A stretch of 64,000 bases of DNA from Acanthopleura granulata (lineage: Eukaryota > Mollusca > Polyplacophora > Chitonida > Chitonidae): NCBI GenBank assembly GCA_016165875.1, contig JABBOT010000003.1, positions 35,809,860 to 35,873,859 of the forward strand, given 5' to 3'. Position numbers and translations under genes: made by a program. Below are positions 49,501-61,500 of this stretch, piece by piece. The notes under the pieces are model-generated. The model was given only the letters and a program-made list of their open reading frames with translations, made no database searches and was not told where the DNA came from. How positions within the stretch are numbered: position 1 is the stretch's first letter; each line of letters starts with the position of its first letter.

Positions 49501-52500
49501 TAGAGGCAGTTTAATAAACACTGTAGAAAAAAATATTAAATGCAGACGTACCATATCAAAAACACTTTTAAGTGAGGCCTCGCTCACATGCTAGTGGGGG
49601 GAAGCAAAGGATGAACTAATTCACCATTCCTAACCAAAATGTATATGCTGTATTGAATAGACTAAATGAAATGGGAAATCTGTGAAGCGTTAATACCTAG
49701 ATACCACAAGAGTTGATACATAAATTACCCAAATGAGTTTTAACCTTGTAGACACCTGATTATAATGAATGAATGCATGTTTAAGGCTTAACCCCACATC
49801 ATCAATTTTCAAGCCACATCGTTGCATGAACACGTTCAACCCAGGAAGCCTTGAATGGCCTTCTACATGATGTTAACATTCTAAAACCAAATAAAGCAGA
49901 CAAACATACTAAACACCCGTTAAAATGCCTACACAGAAGTTACATCATCTTTCATACATGTAACACAGTGTAACCAGTACTGACAAAAGAATGTTTATTA
50001 TGAAGATACGTAATAAACAAGAGAAAGGTTTTGGAACCACACCAGATTCTGATCATCTCCACTCTCTTCGTCATTTTACTTATTTATCTCAATTACGTTT
50101 CACATCATATTCTTGAATTTTACATCATATTCTTGAATTTTGGGCTTTTATGACAACAGAGTTACAGGACTACTAAAAAGACTACAGCACGGAGAGTAAA
50201 GCAAGAGCACTGAGGATAGTGTGATAGTTGGCAATTTACCCAAGTTAGAGTTTTATTCTAACTGTTCATGTAAGCGTTTAAGCGGCAACAAACTTACATG
50301 CCCACTAGCACCAGCTTTGGCTAGCAGATAGTTCGGAGAGACCTTCTGACACAGAGTTATACATGAATCAGCCAGACACCTGTCTCACAAAGCTACTTCG
50401 GACAAAATTCCAAAATGTCTACCCTCTGAACAAAAACAAAATATCAAACCCTGGGCGCTCAAACTTGAATGAAAATGTATAGAACAGAAACACGGGGAAT
50501 ACTTAAGACACAATTCATGTAGCACAATTCTTGATAAATTTCTCGACTTTCCAGGACCTTTTCACACAGAATTCCATGGCTTTCCTTACCAGATCATTGA
50601 CCCTCAGCACTAAACAGTGCTTTCCACTTTTTAGAGACTGCTTCGCTGTTTGCAAATATTGTGCAAATTTTCTTTTCCTTTTTTTTTTTTTTGCATATTC
50701 CTCCATTTTCAATGTCAAGAATTTCAAACTTAACACAAGCAGTCTATAAAATAGTTAGGGAACTTTCTCGTCATTTTAATGAATTCGTAGAACTGCCAAA
50801 GAAATTCAGTGACCAGCACACAAATTTCATAACTTTCAACACCTGGATGTTTCTAATCCCATGACTTTCCAAGATTTCCTACGTTAGCACACACCCCATA
50901 TGAAGAGTTTAGTTGGTATTACAACATTAACAAGTCTGGCTTGGACAGAGGTATCAATGAATGAATAAGAGATTCAGGTTAGGCATCTCCCTGGCAGCAT
51001 TTCAGCCATACCATGCTAGAGCAAGTTAGAAACAAGGAAGCATTAATGGCCTTTCGAGCACACAACACGCAAAATCAGAACAAAAATGGCAACCAAATGC
51101 TTTTCAAATACAAAACCAGTTAAAATTAGAAAACAACAAACACATAAAGCTTGTATACCATATCTTCGTGTGTTTCAGCATATGCAGCATTACTGGACAC
51201 ATAGTGAGCTGTTAAGGGAACTATTGATTACTCATCCACTTCGTATCCCGTTAGAACAGCTAACACGATATTGCCAGGTCACAGAATGATAGCACTTACA
51301 CACAACTGCCTACTCTCTTCACCCACTGGCATCAACGTGATATGGGCAACTGCAACTACCCATACTGATACAAAACATGTGCGTGAAGTGGAAATGGATG
51401 CGAAAACCACAAAGCATTCACAAAGTGAAGGATAGAGTGTTTTGCGTACCCTGAACGACCTAAAATTTCATTCACTCCTAAACCGATGGTTCCTCCAGGT
51501 TTTGACAGTTCATTCTATTGATTTTACGAAGATATTCTGAGGTTTGTTTCTACTGGAATTTAAATGCAAGTTTTAGCACCAGAAAAATTACTATATCACA
51601 TGTCTTTGCCTCTAGCAAAGCACTTTTTTTGGGGGGGGGGGGACAACATTATAGGTCGTTTACAGTAAATGCGTCCACGGATAAATAAGCCTCAGATACA
51701 GACCCTGCCACAAGTGCAGGCTGCTCTCAGGAAGGCAAGCGGAGCACGGATGAATTCCATGATCAGAACTACAGGTAACCGGCCACAGGTGTCATGACAC
51801 AGGTAACACCACATCCTCTGGCCACAGTCAGCACAGAGGCAGTTCACAGCACACCAGCAAGACAAGAGCAGTTGTCATGGCAACACCAGAAAACAAACCC
51901 ATGACAGTGCAACAGCTGCTTTAAACAACAGGCATGGGAATTAAGAAAACAAGGGGTGGGTGAGTGGGGGACGAGGTTGGATACCAATAGGTCACGCCTA
52001 ACCCTGAGGCTGTGGATCACCCGTTTGTCCGGCGTGAGGTCGTACAGTGCCCTGCCCACGGTCAGGTCGTGACATCTGGGGCGGTAGCGTCCCTCGATGA
52101 TGCGCTGGCCTTGGTGTACGAAGCCTGTCCGCCACGCTAGCTTCCTCGGCACACACATCTTTACGTTGATAGCATAGTCCTCATCCTGCCATCGCCCTCA
52201 TCTGGACAGGTAAGCCATCACAGTGGCCCATTCTCCTTGGCTATATGGCAGCGTTATGACACAACAATAAGTACGCCCTACCTGTGATTACCTTCATCAT
52301 CACCATCGTCGTCATCGATGAAGTTTTTCATAACACAGCCCGACAGGGACAAATCCACACCATCCCGACTGCTGCTAATGAACTGGCTAGCAAGCCAGGA
52401 CAGCCGATAAAAGCTCTCCCTCAACACCAGATCCTCTTAGGATTCGCATGTCTCAGTGTTAGCCATGATCTTCAGTGTCGCCGCTACCGTGCGTCCAGTG

Positions 52501-55500
52501 TAACAAGACAACCAATAATGTCACAGCACTATTGCTTTGAAGTTGGGAAGATGTATTCCTGTGCAGACCAGTGCATAAGGAGAACCTGCTCCTTGAGCAT
52601 GCTGAACATCCTGGTCAGCCACATGCCAGCTAAAAGACTGACAAACAATATAGAACCAGAAGTCTTTGACTGACATCAATGCCCATCGAGGAACAAGGCG
52701 CGATCACCTGCTGAATACAATTATCTCTTCGTGAAGCTTGTGGGAGGGAGTGAGAGAGGGAATACACATATACATATCTTTGTACGTTCCTAAACTACAG
52801 TTACAGTGAGACAAAAGCGGCTTTTGTTTTCCCACTCATTTGGAAATGCTTTCTCATGGCTGGCTGTTTGTATGATGGTAATTATAAATTAAGGACATGC
52901 TTTGTCACACAAACATACAGATCCATTACGTTTCCCCCTAGGTATTGATTCTCTCAGGTAAACAATACCCATCTGTTAGTTTCCTCAACACTCAAAAACC
53001 ATCAGCACTGAATTACATTTACCTGACTAGTTATGAAGCTCTCACACAGAACTGGTACAAAAGCACACAAGCATTCACTTAACCAAGAAATGTGTCCATG
53101 GATACAAATGTACAGACATTCACTCAACTGAGAAATGTGTAAGCAGGTTCAAATGCACACAGACGTTCACTTAACCAAGAAATATTATCGCCGGTACAAA
53201 TGCACATGAACATTCACTTAACTGAGAAGTCAACTGGTACAAATGCGCACAGGCATTCACTTAAACGAGAAATGTGTCAGCTGATACAAATGCACAGAGA
53301 CATTCACTTAACCGATATATGTGTCAGCTGGCTCAAATGTACACAGATGTTCATTTAACTGAGAAATATGTCAGCTGGTACAAATGCACATGGACACTCA
53401 CTTAACTGAGAAATATGTCAACTGATACAAATGCACACAGGCATTCACTTAACAGCACATTGTATCTGCTGGTACAAAGGAACACAATTTAAAAATCCAC
53501 TTAACTGAGAACTAGGTGTATAGTAAAGGTTGTGAGAATCACAACTCTTAAATATGTTCATATAGTATACACCTCACCAATATATTAGAACGGTATGTTA
53601 GTCAAGATTACAGGCATCAGGGCTAATCTAACCGCAACTTCAATATCGGCACAAATTAACATATCAATACAGCAAAGTTAGAAAACACATAAAAGGTGGG
53701 GCATACTGAAAACACTCTGCAAGTGCCTACTGGACAAACAACCAATGGAATTGAGAGTCTTTATTATGAGAGGAAGACAAGTTTGTCAGTCAACAAACCA
53801 CAGGAGAATTACTAGCCCTGACCTGACAAGTCTTTACCACTTACTCTTACATTTGTCTCTTTATTCTTTTTTGCCTGGGTTATATAGAAGTCTCACTAAT
53901 ATCTATCTTAACTTTGACATCAACTATAAATAATCTTGCTCAGATGGTTAGGCGCTAGCACAGCACAATGATCCAGAAGCCTCCCACCAAAGCGGTCGCT
54001 GTGAGTTCAAGACCACCTGATGCTGACTTCCTCTCCTGCCAGCCGTCCAGGGCGAGTCCATGCCACCACTTGAACATCATGCCGAAGACACCAGACCTGA
54101 CACACCATCCTGTCACATTATGGTGATACTGGGCTGACAAGTCCTGTTTCCTTGCTCCAACCCCTAAGTTTTCTCAAAAGTTGTAAAGTTTCCGCGACAA
54201 AAGTTGGAGATTTTGTTAGGAGTGTGCTTACCTCCATGAATCTGTTGTCCTCCCCAGGCAACATGTAGACTGTCCAGTCTCCCACTGCTTCCTGCTGAGC
54301 CATGGCTCTGCACAGCCCTACAAACAACATGCACATAAATCAATAAACAGCGGATAATAAGGGCTAATCAACTGTATTTCACAGATCCTCTATCATACTC
54401 ATTACCACATCTATTAAATAGCCTTTATGATAATAGTAAAGGAATCCCCAGCGCAAGCCTATCATAATCACAGGTACCACTCGACATCTGAATACTGTGT
54501 ATTTCAGCAAAATGTTGGCCCATATAAAAATGCCCTTTCTAAAGCTCATAAGACCTTACAATGATACTTTTAAACAACACTTTACTTTTTTCTGATAAGA
54601 ATTAATGACGACTTAAAATTTCGCCCATGACTAAGTTCAGTGTTTCTCCTGATTCTGAGAGTTCTACTGATTTTAGAAAGTTATTTTGAGGTTAGTATTA
54701 GAAGTTGCATGGTATCATAAGTTTCAGAAGGAAAAACATTGTTTCATGACATTAATATGGTTCTAAAAATGCACTTTTTGGATGTGAAATTTCAGGTCAT
54801 TTGCACTAATCTTAAACATCAAACATAACTATTAAGTGGCCCTAGAAGGTGGATGAATCAAACAAATCAAGTCCCACCTAAAAAAAAAACCCAACAAATA
54901 TAACACTTAAAACACCAACAGATGTAAATCTTACCGCTGCGGGAGAGAGGCTCGAGGAACTCCAGCAGCCCATTGGGCACGCCCCTGATGATGTCACAGG
55001 AGTAGCCGTCCTCAGGGAGCAAAAACGGCAGCTGGAGGTCTGGATCCTCCTCCAGCTGAATGTCCCGTCCGTCTGTCCTTGTCAGTTCGTCGGCCATGTT
55101 CTCTGCCACGGCCACCACCTTCTCGATCAGCGTCTGTGGAATTGGCGGCTCGTTCTGCTCTGGGATATATTGTTGTAGCAGAGTCCTCAGCTGTAGGGAG
55201 TTCAGCTTAAAGCAGGTGGAACTGATGTAGGCTATGTGGTCAGGACTGCTCTTAGGGGCTTGTAACAGGTGGGCTGCCTGTAATTGGAGATATACGTGCT
55301 CAAGGTCAGTACAAACGAGGTAAAAGTAAAACCTTCGAGATCAACCAATTTTCAAGCATTAGCATTGTTTATCTGATTTCAAAACTGAGGCACATTCATA
55401 ACCAGCTTATAAGCACAGCATGAACAATTCATGAAATCAGGTAAACATAGTGGATATTCCAGGTATAAAGTTCCTCTCAAATTTCAAGCTTGAAAAACTT

Positions 55501-58500
55501 TGAAAAGTCCTTCATTACAACCTAAGTCAATCACATGAAGTCTGGTTACATCTGGTTAAATGTAGCTTGTGCTATTAGTTACACATACTCAGTGACAGGA
55601 TATGGCAATATATGGGGTCAGTGCAGTGTCATAATACAAAACACATTATTGCATAATGATTACCTTAACACTGATTTCATTTATATCAACTCATGTGTGC
55701 TTTTCCAAAAAAGAATCAACACACAGCTAATGCACTTTCTAAATAATGTGAGCCTATCCATATAATTTACACCTGAAGTTCTGTTACTTACAATGTTATT
55801 CCAGGTTCACCTACCACTAGCCACACCACATATAAAACAATACCTGACCAAACATTTACGAGTACCACAGATAATTCACCTGTCGTCTTCTGCCACGACA
55901 TACACATGTTCAGGTTGCCTACATGCAGGGGGCCATCTGAATACATACAGGTTACTCCCTATAGAGCACATAAGCTCAACCCCAAGGGTGTGATTACCTG
56001 TGCCAGTATTAAATGTGGCTTCAGCCTGGGTCATATATCTACACCAAACAGCCATTAACACCTACACGTAGCTCTGACTCCTTATGTGTAAATTCACTTC
56101 TCACCAGCTTTAATACAGGATTAGCATTAGTCATTAAAGAACCCATGTAATGTGCACTTAATCTGAGGAATCGACAAACAGTCCATGCAACAGGTCAGGT
56201 AATCTCGGCTGGAATGGGCTGTTGCATCTCGGGAACAGTTAAATCTTGTCCTGCTACAGTCTTATCAATTTGTATTTGAACTTCCAATTCATTTAGTGAC
56301 TGGCAGAAAAATAAATGAAGAGAGAAACAATACATCTCACACACTTGGTGCTCATGTTTACAAGGCTGCAAGAACTAGCAATTCACCATACAACATGTCA
56401 ATGAGGTCACACCGAGGTGCAAGTTTTAAATGCTCTGTAAAACTGTAACCACACAGCTAAAACATCTTTTGATCTATCACACAACTACTTTCTTTTACCT
56501 ACTGAAGTTTAGCAGTTTTCAAGCGACACATTTTGCTTGATTATGACTGATTCAACCACCTTAAAGGGCTAACTAAGAATTACTTCTGAAGATGGATTAA
56601 TTTCTTAGCAGAAAAAAAATTAAGGGTTGGCAAAATTCAGAAATCACCCCCAAATTACAGCTGAAATACAGTAACAATTCCTGAAGGTCAGCTGTAAATT
56701 CAGAAATCACCCCCAAACTACAGCTGAAATACAGTAACGATCCCTGAAGGTCAGCTTTAAATTCAGAAATCGCCCCCATACTACAGCTGAAATACAGTAA
56801 CGATTCCTGAAGGTCAGCTTTAAATTAAGAAATCGCCCCCAAACTACAGCTGAAATACAGTAACGATTCCTGAAGGTTAGCTTTAAATTCAGAAATCACC
56901 CCCAAACTACAGCTGAAATACAGTAACGATTCCTGAAGGTTAGCTTTAAATTCAGAAATCACCCCCAAACTACAGCTGGAGAATACAGACATTCTTTCAT
57001 ACAAGCTCTTTTTTTCCCATTTTTCCCTTGGAAGCAATCTATTCTCAGGAGTCTTTCTCACATCTCACGTTAAGGAAATGGAGAAAAAAAAAATAATAAC
57101 AGAACCCTTTTCCTGTCTAAATTAATTTGGGTCCAAGCTGTGTAGTCTATTGTTAACCCCTTCGAAGTGGCTTTTTGTTGATGTCCTGATATTTAAAGCA
57201 GTAATCACATGAAACAACTCTAAATTCCACTTGAGCCCGTGTCATCAATGTTCAGGGCAAGCTACCCAATACCACCCATGCTATCATGTTTTTTAAAAAC
57301 TGTGTTCACAGAAAGAAATACCCTACATGACCTAAACTTTTGTCGATGACTAGTTAGTCTTTTTTCATGAATCATAACTGGTGAAGACATTATACTTTTG
57401 ATGAGTACTTTCCAGCATGCAGGTAGACGCTTAAAACAAAACAAAATTCATAACTGTCTCTGATTTTGCAATTTTTTCACAGACTCATGACTGAGACACT
57501 CACCAGTATCAACTCTGGTTTTCTTTTTTATGAACTAAATTATCACAACCCTCCATCATCTCACCTGTATGATGCGGCAAAGGTGGCAGTCGGCGGCCAG
57601 CTCCAGGCCCTGCTTTTCTGCCCAGGCCTCCACCCGACCCAGCCGGCGCTTCAGGCGAATCCCCCACTTCATGGTGCAGAGCCTCATCTGGGGCTGGGTT
57701 ACGATCGTGTTGAACAGCGACATATTGATGAAGTGGAAGAGCTGAGAGAAGAGTTGGATCGTGAGCGCGGCGTTCACACGACAGCGCCTCAGCAGGTGCA
57801 TGGCAGAGGACAGCGTGTTGAGAACGTCGCTGAGGATTGGGCGCCCCTTGTAACGCCTCGTTAGCGTATCCTCTGTAGGTAGAGAAAGAGTGAGGTCAAG
57901 ATCGTAGGCAAAAGGTTTATTCAATTTTTTGAGTCTTAATTGATTTATTTTATTTATTTGTTTGGTGTTCTACAGCATTTACTTTCATTGAGTTGAAGCT
58001 TAGGAAGAATATAAACTTTCATATAGCTTAAAATATATTACAAGCAAAAAAATCAGATTTTAAATTTCAGTTTAACTGTATCAATTTCATTTTTCTTTTA
58101 TCACTAACATTCAAGTTAACTGTTTATCTGATATGGTCAGATACTGATAACCATAATAGGAAATACACCAGACTTTCGAACTGCAATGTAGTACCTTTTC
58201 CCATGTAATGAGGACTCAGGTCCAAGCTGAATAGACCATTGTTCTTTAGCTTATAATACAGCAGTACCACACTGCCAGTTTGCCCACAAATCGTCAGGCT
58301 AAACAACCTGAACATGAATTGATGTATTTCACATGAGTTTAGCATTTTTCAACAGACAAATTCTGCTTGATTACGACTGATTCATCCATTTCATACAGAG
58401 CTTTCAAAGTTTTCTTTTGTAAAGTGTTATTTATTTATTATCAGAAAAGCTTAAAGGTTGCTACCTAGAGTGTCATTTTAAAGCCTTTGTTTGCTTTCTG

Positions 58501-61500
58501 AATGCATATTTAAATGCTATACTTTCGGTGAAACATATTACTTCAGGTATGAAAGGTTCCCCATTGACTTGTATTACGGTGGGAGGAAACCACGACGATC
58601 CACAGGTTGATTGCGGATCTTCCCACGTACAGCCAGAGAGGAAGCCAGCATGTGTTGGACTTGAATTCACAATGACCACATTGGTTAGAGGCCCCTGTCC
58701 CACCGACGTCAACCATCCCATGCTATACCCACCATGCAAGAACTCATCATCGTCCATGTCCTCGTTCTCGTCCAGAAATGCCACCATGACGCCCTGCAGA
58801 TCCTGCTGCAGGCAGCGCACCAGGTGGTGGAAGGCGATCTGCACCGACTCAGCCAGCACTTCCTGCGCATCCTGGCTGAATGGGTGAACGTCGTGGTCTT
58901 GTTTGCAGAAGTGCAGCAGTTCTGAGGCGTTGGCCATCCAGAAGGACATGGCAGACGGGTTGTCATGCTGGTCCTGAGGGAAAACATGATCATTTTCATT
59001 ATTTCAATTTACGGGAATAGATAACAAGAAATATAACTGTAACTGAAGGTCTTTCAAAAAATGGGTGGAAATATGAATGAATGAATGATTATGGCTTAAC
59101 ACCACGTCAGCAGTAGCACACCCATATTGTGGCGATGGGTGGAAACATGGTCACATCCATTTTTTTTTTCTACCTCAACTGTTTCGTCAATGTACATTTA
59201 ATCTGTGTTTTTTATATGGCCAAGGGATATGCCATGTTAGAGCAAAACGAACCTCAGGCACATGTGCAAAACAGACAAGATTAAATCAGATCATAAATAT
59301 TTCCACTGTTATAAGTAACTATAATGGTCTGACTCAAAGCCGTCTGGATTGCTCGATTAAATTAGTCCATAAACAGTTTTAAGCGAGTTAATAGTCACCA
59401 CCATACTCTGCAAAGTAACTTTAGATTCCTCTAAGCAGCAGTTTCAATGTGAAAATTATACAAAACAGAAGAAATCTGAATCCAGGGGAGATAATTGAAC
59501 ATAAAATTTCCCAGTTATGTTCCTTGTTTTCACACCCTCTGTCAGATATTACCGATACCCAAGTCATCAAAAAATTTGACAATGAATGCCTTAGGATACT
59601 AGAGGAATGTTGTGTTACCTGAAAAGAACATTTTACAATCCCTGTGAAGTTTGTGTGCCCCAGCCTAAATAATACATTTTAGTGCTCAAATCTTGTGAAT
59701 TACATTGTTGAATTCTATCTAAAGTTGCACCTTACTGGTCAAATTTGTTCAGCATTGAGGTCAACTGCCTCTGTATAGCCATGTCAAGCTTACCTGTATA
59801 GTCTGCTGAATTAGACTGGCCACCTTGTTGATAAGGGAGGTAAGCCTGTGTGCCCTCTCAGCAGGGCTCATGTCTGGCCTATACATGTTGGATAGACGGT
59901 ACCTAATGGCCATGTATATAGTATAGGTCGGGGCCAGCTTGAAACTCACATTGGCTCCATTCACATCGGTGATCAGAGCGTTCAGGAAATTATCCTCAGC
60001 TGCAAAGGAACAAAGCAAAGCAAAACAATGAACAAAGAATTTCAACAAGAAAGGTAATCTGGAAACTTTTTGTTGTTAATAGTATCACTGCCAAATTATA
60101 TCAAAGTCCATGAGTTTCAATTCCCAACAGGAAAAAATACATTATGCATTTTAAAACAAAAAATAAAAAATAAAAAAAATAAAAACCAAACCACCTATTA
60201 AGGTGTAAAAAAAAGTAACTATACAAATATTTTTTCATGTTTTTCCGTTTTTGACTATAGCTGAAACCCACTACCCGTTTACAATTTGTTTACATTTATA
60301 CAGCCATATATATTGTATATTATATGTTGGCAAATGGAGTAAACCTTCACTATTTTTCAAGTACTAGATATACCAGATATTTCTAGATTTATTTTATTGT
60401 TATTGGGTGCAATATTAAAAAAGTTTTTACTCAAACAATGGCAGTCATTATTACTGATGGAGAGACCCTGGGGAAAACCAGTCACCAGAGGCAAGTTACT
60501 CACAAACTTCACCACGTGTGACGTACAAATGTTCACACAACATTTTTGGAAGACAAATGATCCTCAATAAAAATAGCCCTGTGTAAATAGCCACATGATC
60601 ACTGTGAACTGCTTACTGTCATCAAGTGCCCACAAACCGTGGGGAACCAGTGTCAACAAACTCCCTGTCAAAGACTGGGTTGGAACCTTTGTATGATGTG
60701 TTTTCCAACAGACCACTCACCTTCCTCCCTGAACTCCAGAGCCACAGGTAGAGCGTCCTCCAGGAGACCCTGTGAGTCAGCCATGTGGCGGTCTTTCTGA
60801 GGAGGACTCCTGAAAACACAAACACACACATTACATTCAGCTTGACTTAATTCACATGCACCCTACATTCCCTAAAATATATCACAGACATTAGATAACA
60901 CATTTATACATCTGTGGAAAAAAACTGGACAGCAAAGGAAATGCTTTGTTGGAATCATAAATGGCCTGATTTCTTAACTTGTCTTCACTTTACATAAGTC
61001 TGTATTTTAACGAAACACAAAAACATCTGTGGTATCATCATTCATATGACAAAGCTTGAAATAGAAAGGTGTGCACAAGTGTAATTTTGCTGTTCGTTGT
61101 TGTTTCATATACTGTATGAGGTTGGCTAACAGAGAGAGCTAAAGTCTGTCTTCAGGGCTTACATGAAACCAATTTTAATCCTTCAAGGCACTGTTTACAA
61201 CACTAAACCCTAAAACTCATCATGAAAACTTTGCCACAATGTCTTCAATATTTGTATGACAATATCGTAGGTTGAGGTTGGCTCTTGTCCTATCCAATCC
61301 AAAACTTAACCCACTTTTATCACCTATACCTTCACTTGAAATCCCACAATGCATTGCAAATTCTGACAGATACCAAGTCCCTGCAGCACATCAGGACTAT
61401 AGAATTATACCCTCACCTTTGCATATCCTCAATAACTAGGGGACGGCCAAACTGTCCTGTGCCGTGATGGGTCTCTACATGGCCATCCAAATCAAACGTG

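Larger units (their letters stand above)
46694..54231 (-). other. Long AFDN intron between post-DIL and PDZ exons
   Basis: 7.5 kb. Holds inverted AGGTCA-type sites in a repeat (48900-49010), a MITE-like element (51445), the candidate exon (52003-52185), a GC-richer flank to about 52680, a 47-bp minisatellite (53045-53510) and a SINE head (53937). Confidence 0.6.
55278..57564 (-). other. AFDN intron with 63-bp minisatellite
   Basis: 2.3 kb. Main content is the tandem array at 56635-56985 and a MITE-like left end at 57309. Otherwise AT-rich. Confidence 0.65.

Noticed and set aside
52003..52185. Treating the GC-rich island as a confirmed afadin exon
   Set aside because: Splice signals are weak and no homologue is known to me; kept only as a low-confidence candidate.
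52284..52673. 129-residue plus-strand ORF
   Set aside because: Starts with a hydrophobic run from an (ATC)n-like tract; no recognisable family, no splice context, and antisense to an afadin intron.
56597..57061. Minus-strand repeat protein with 21-residue units
   Set aside because: The frame is open only because the 63-bp satellite period is a multiple of three. It lies within an afadin intron with no supporting splice context.
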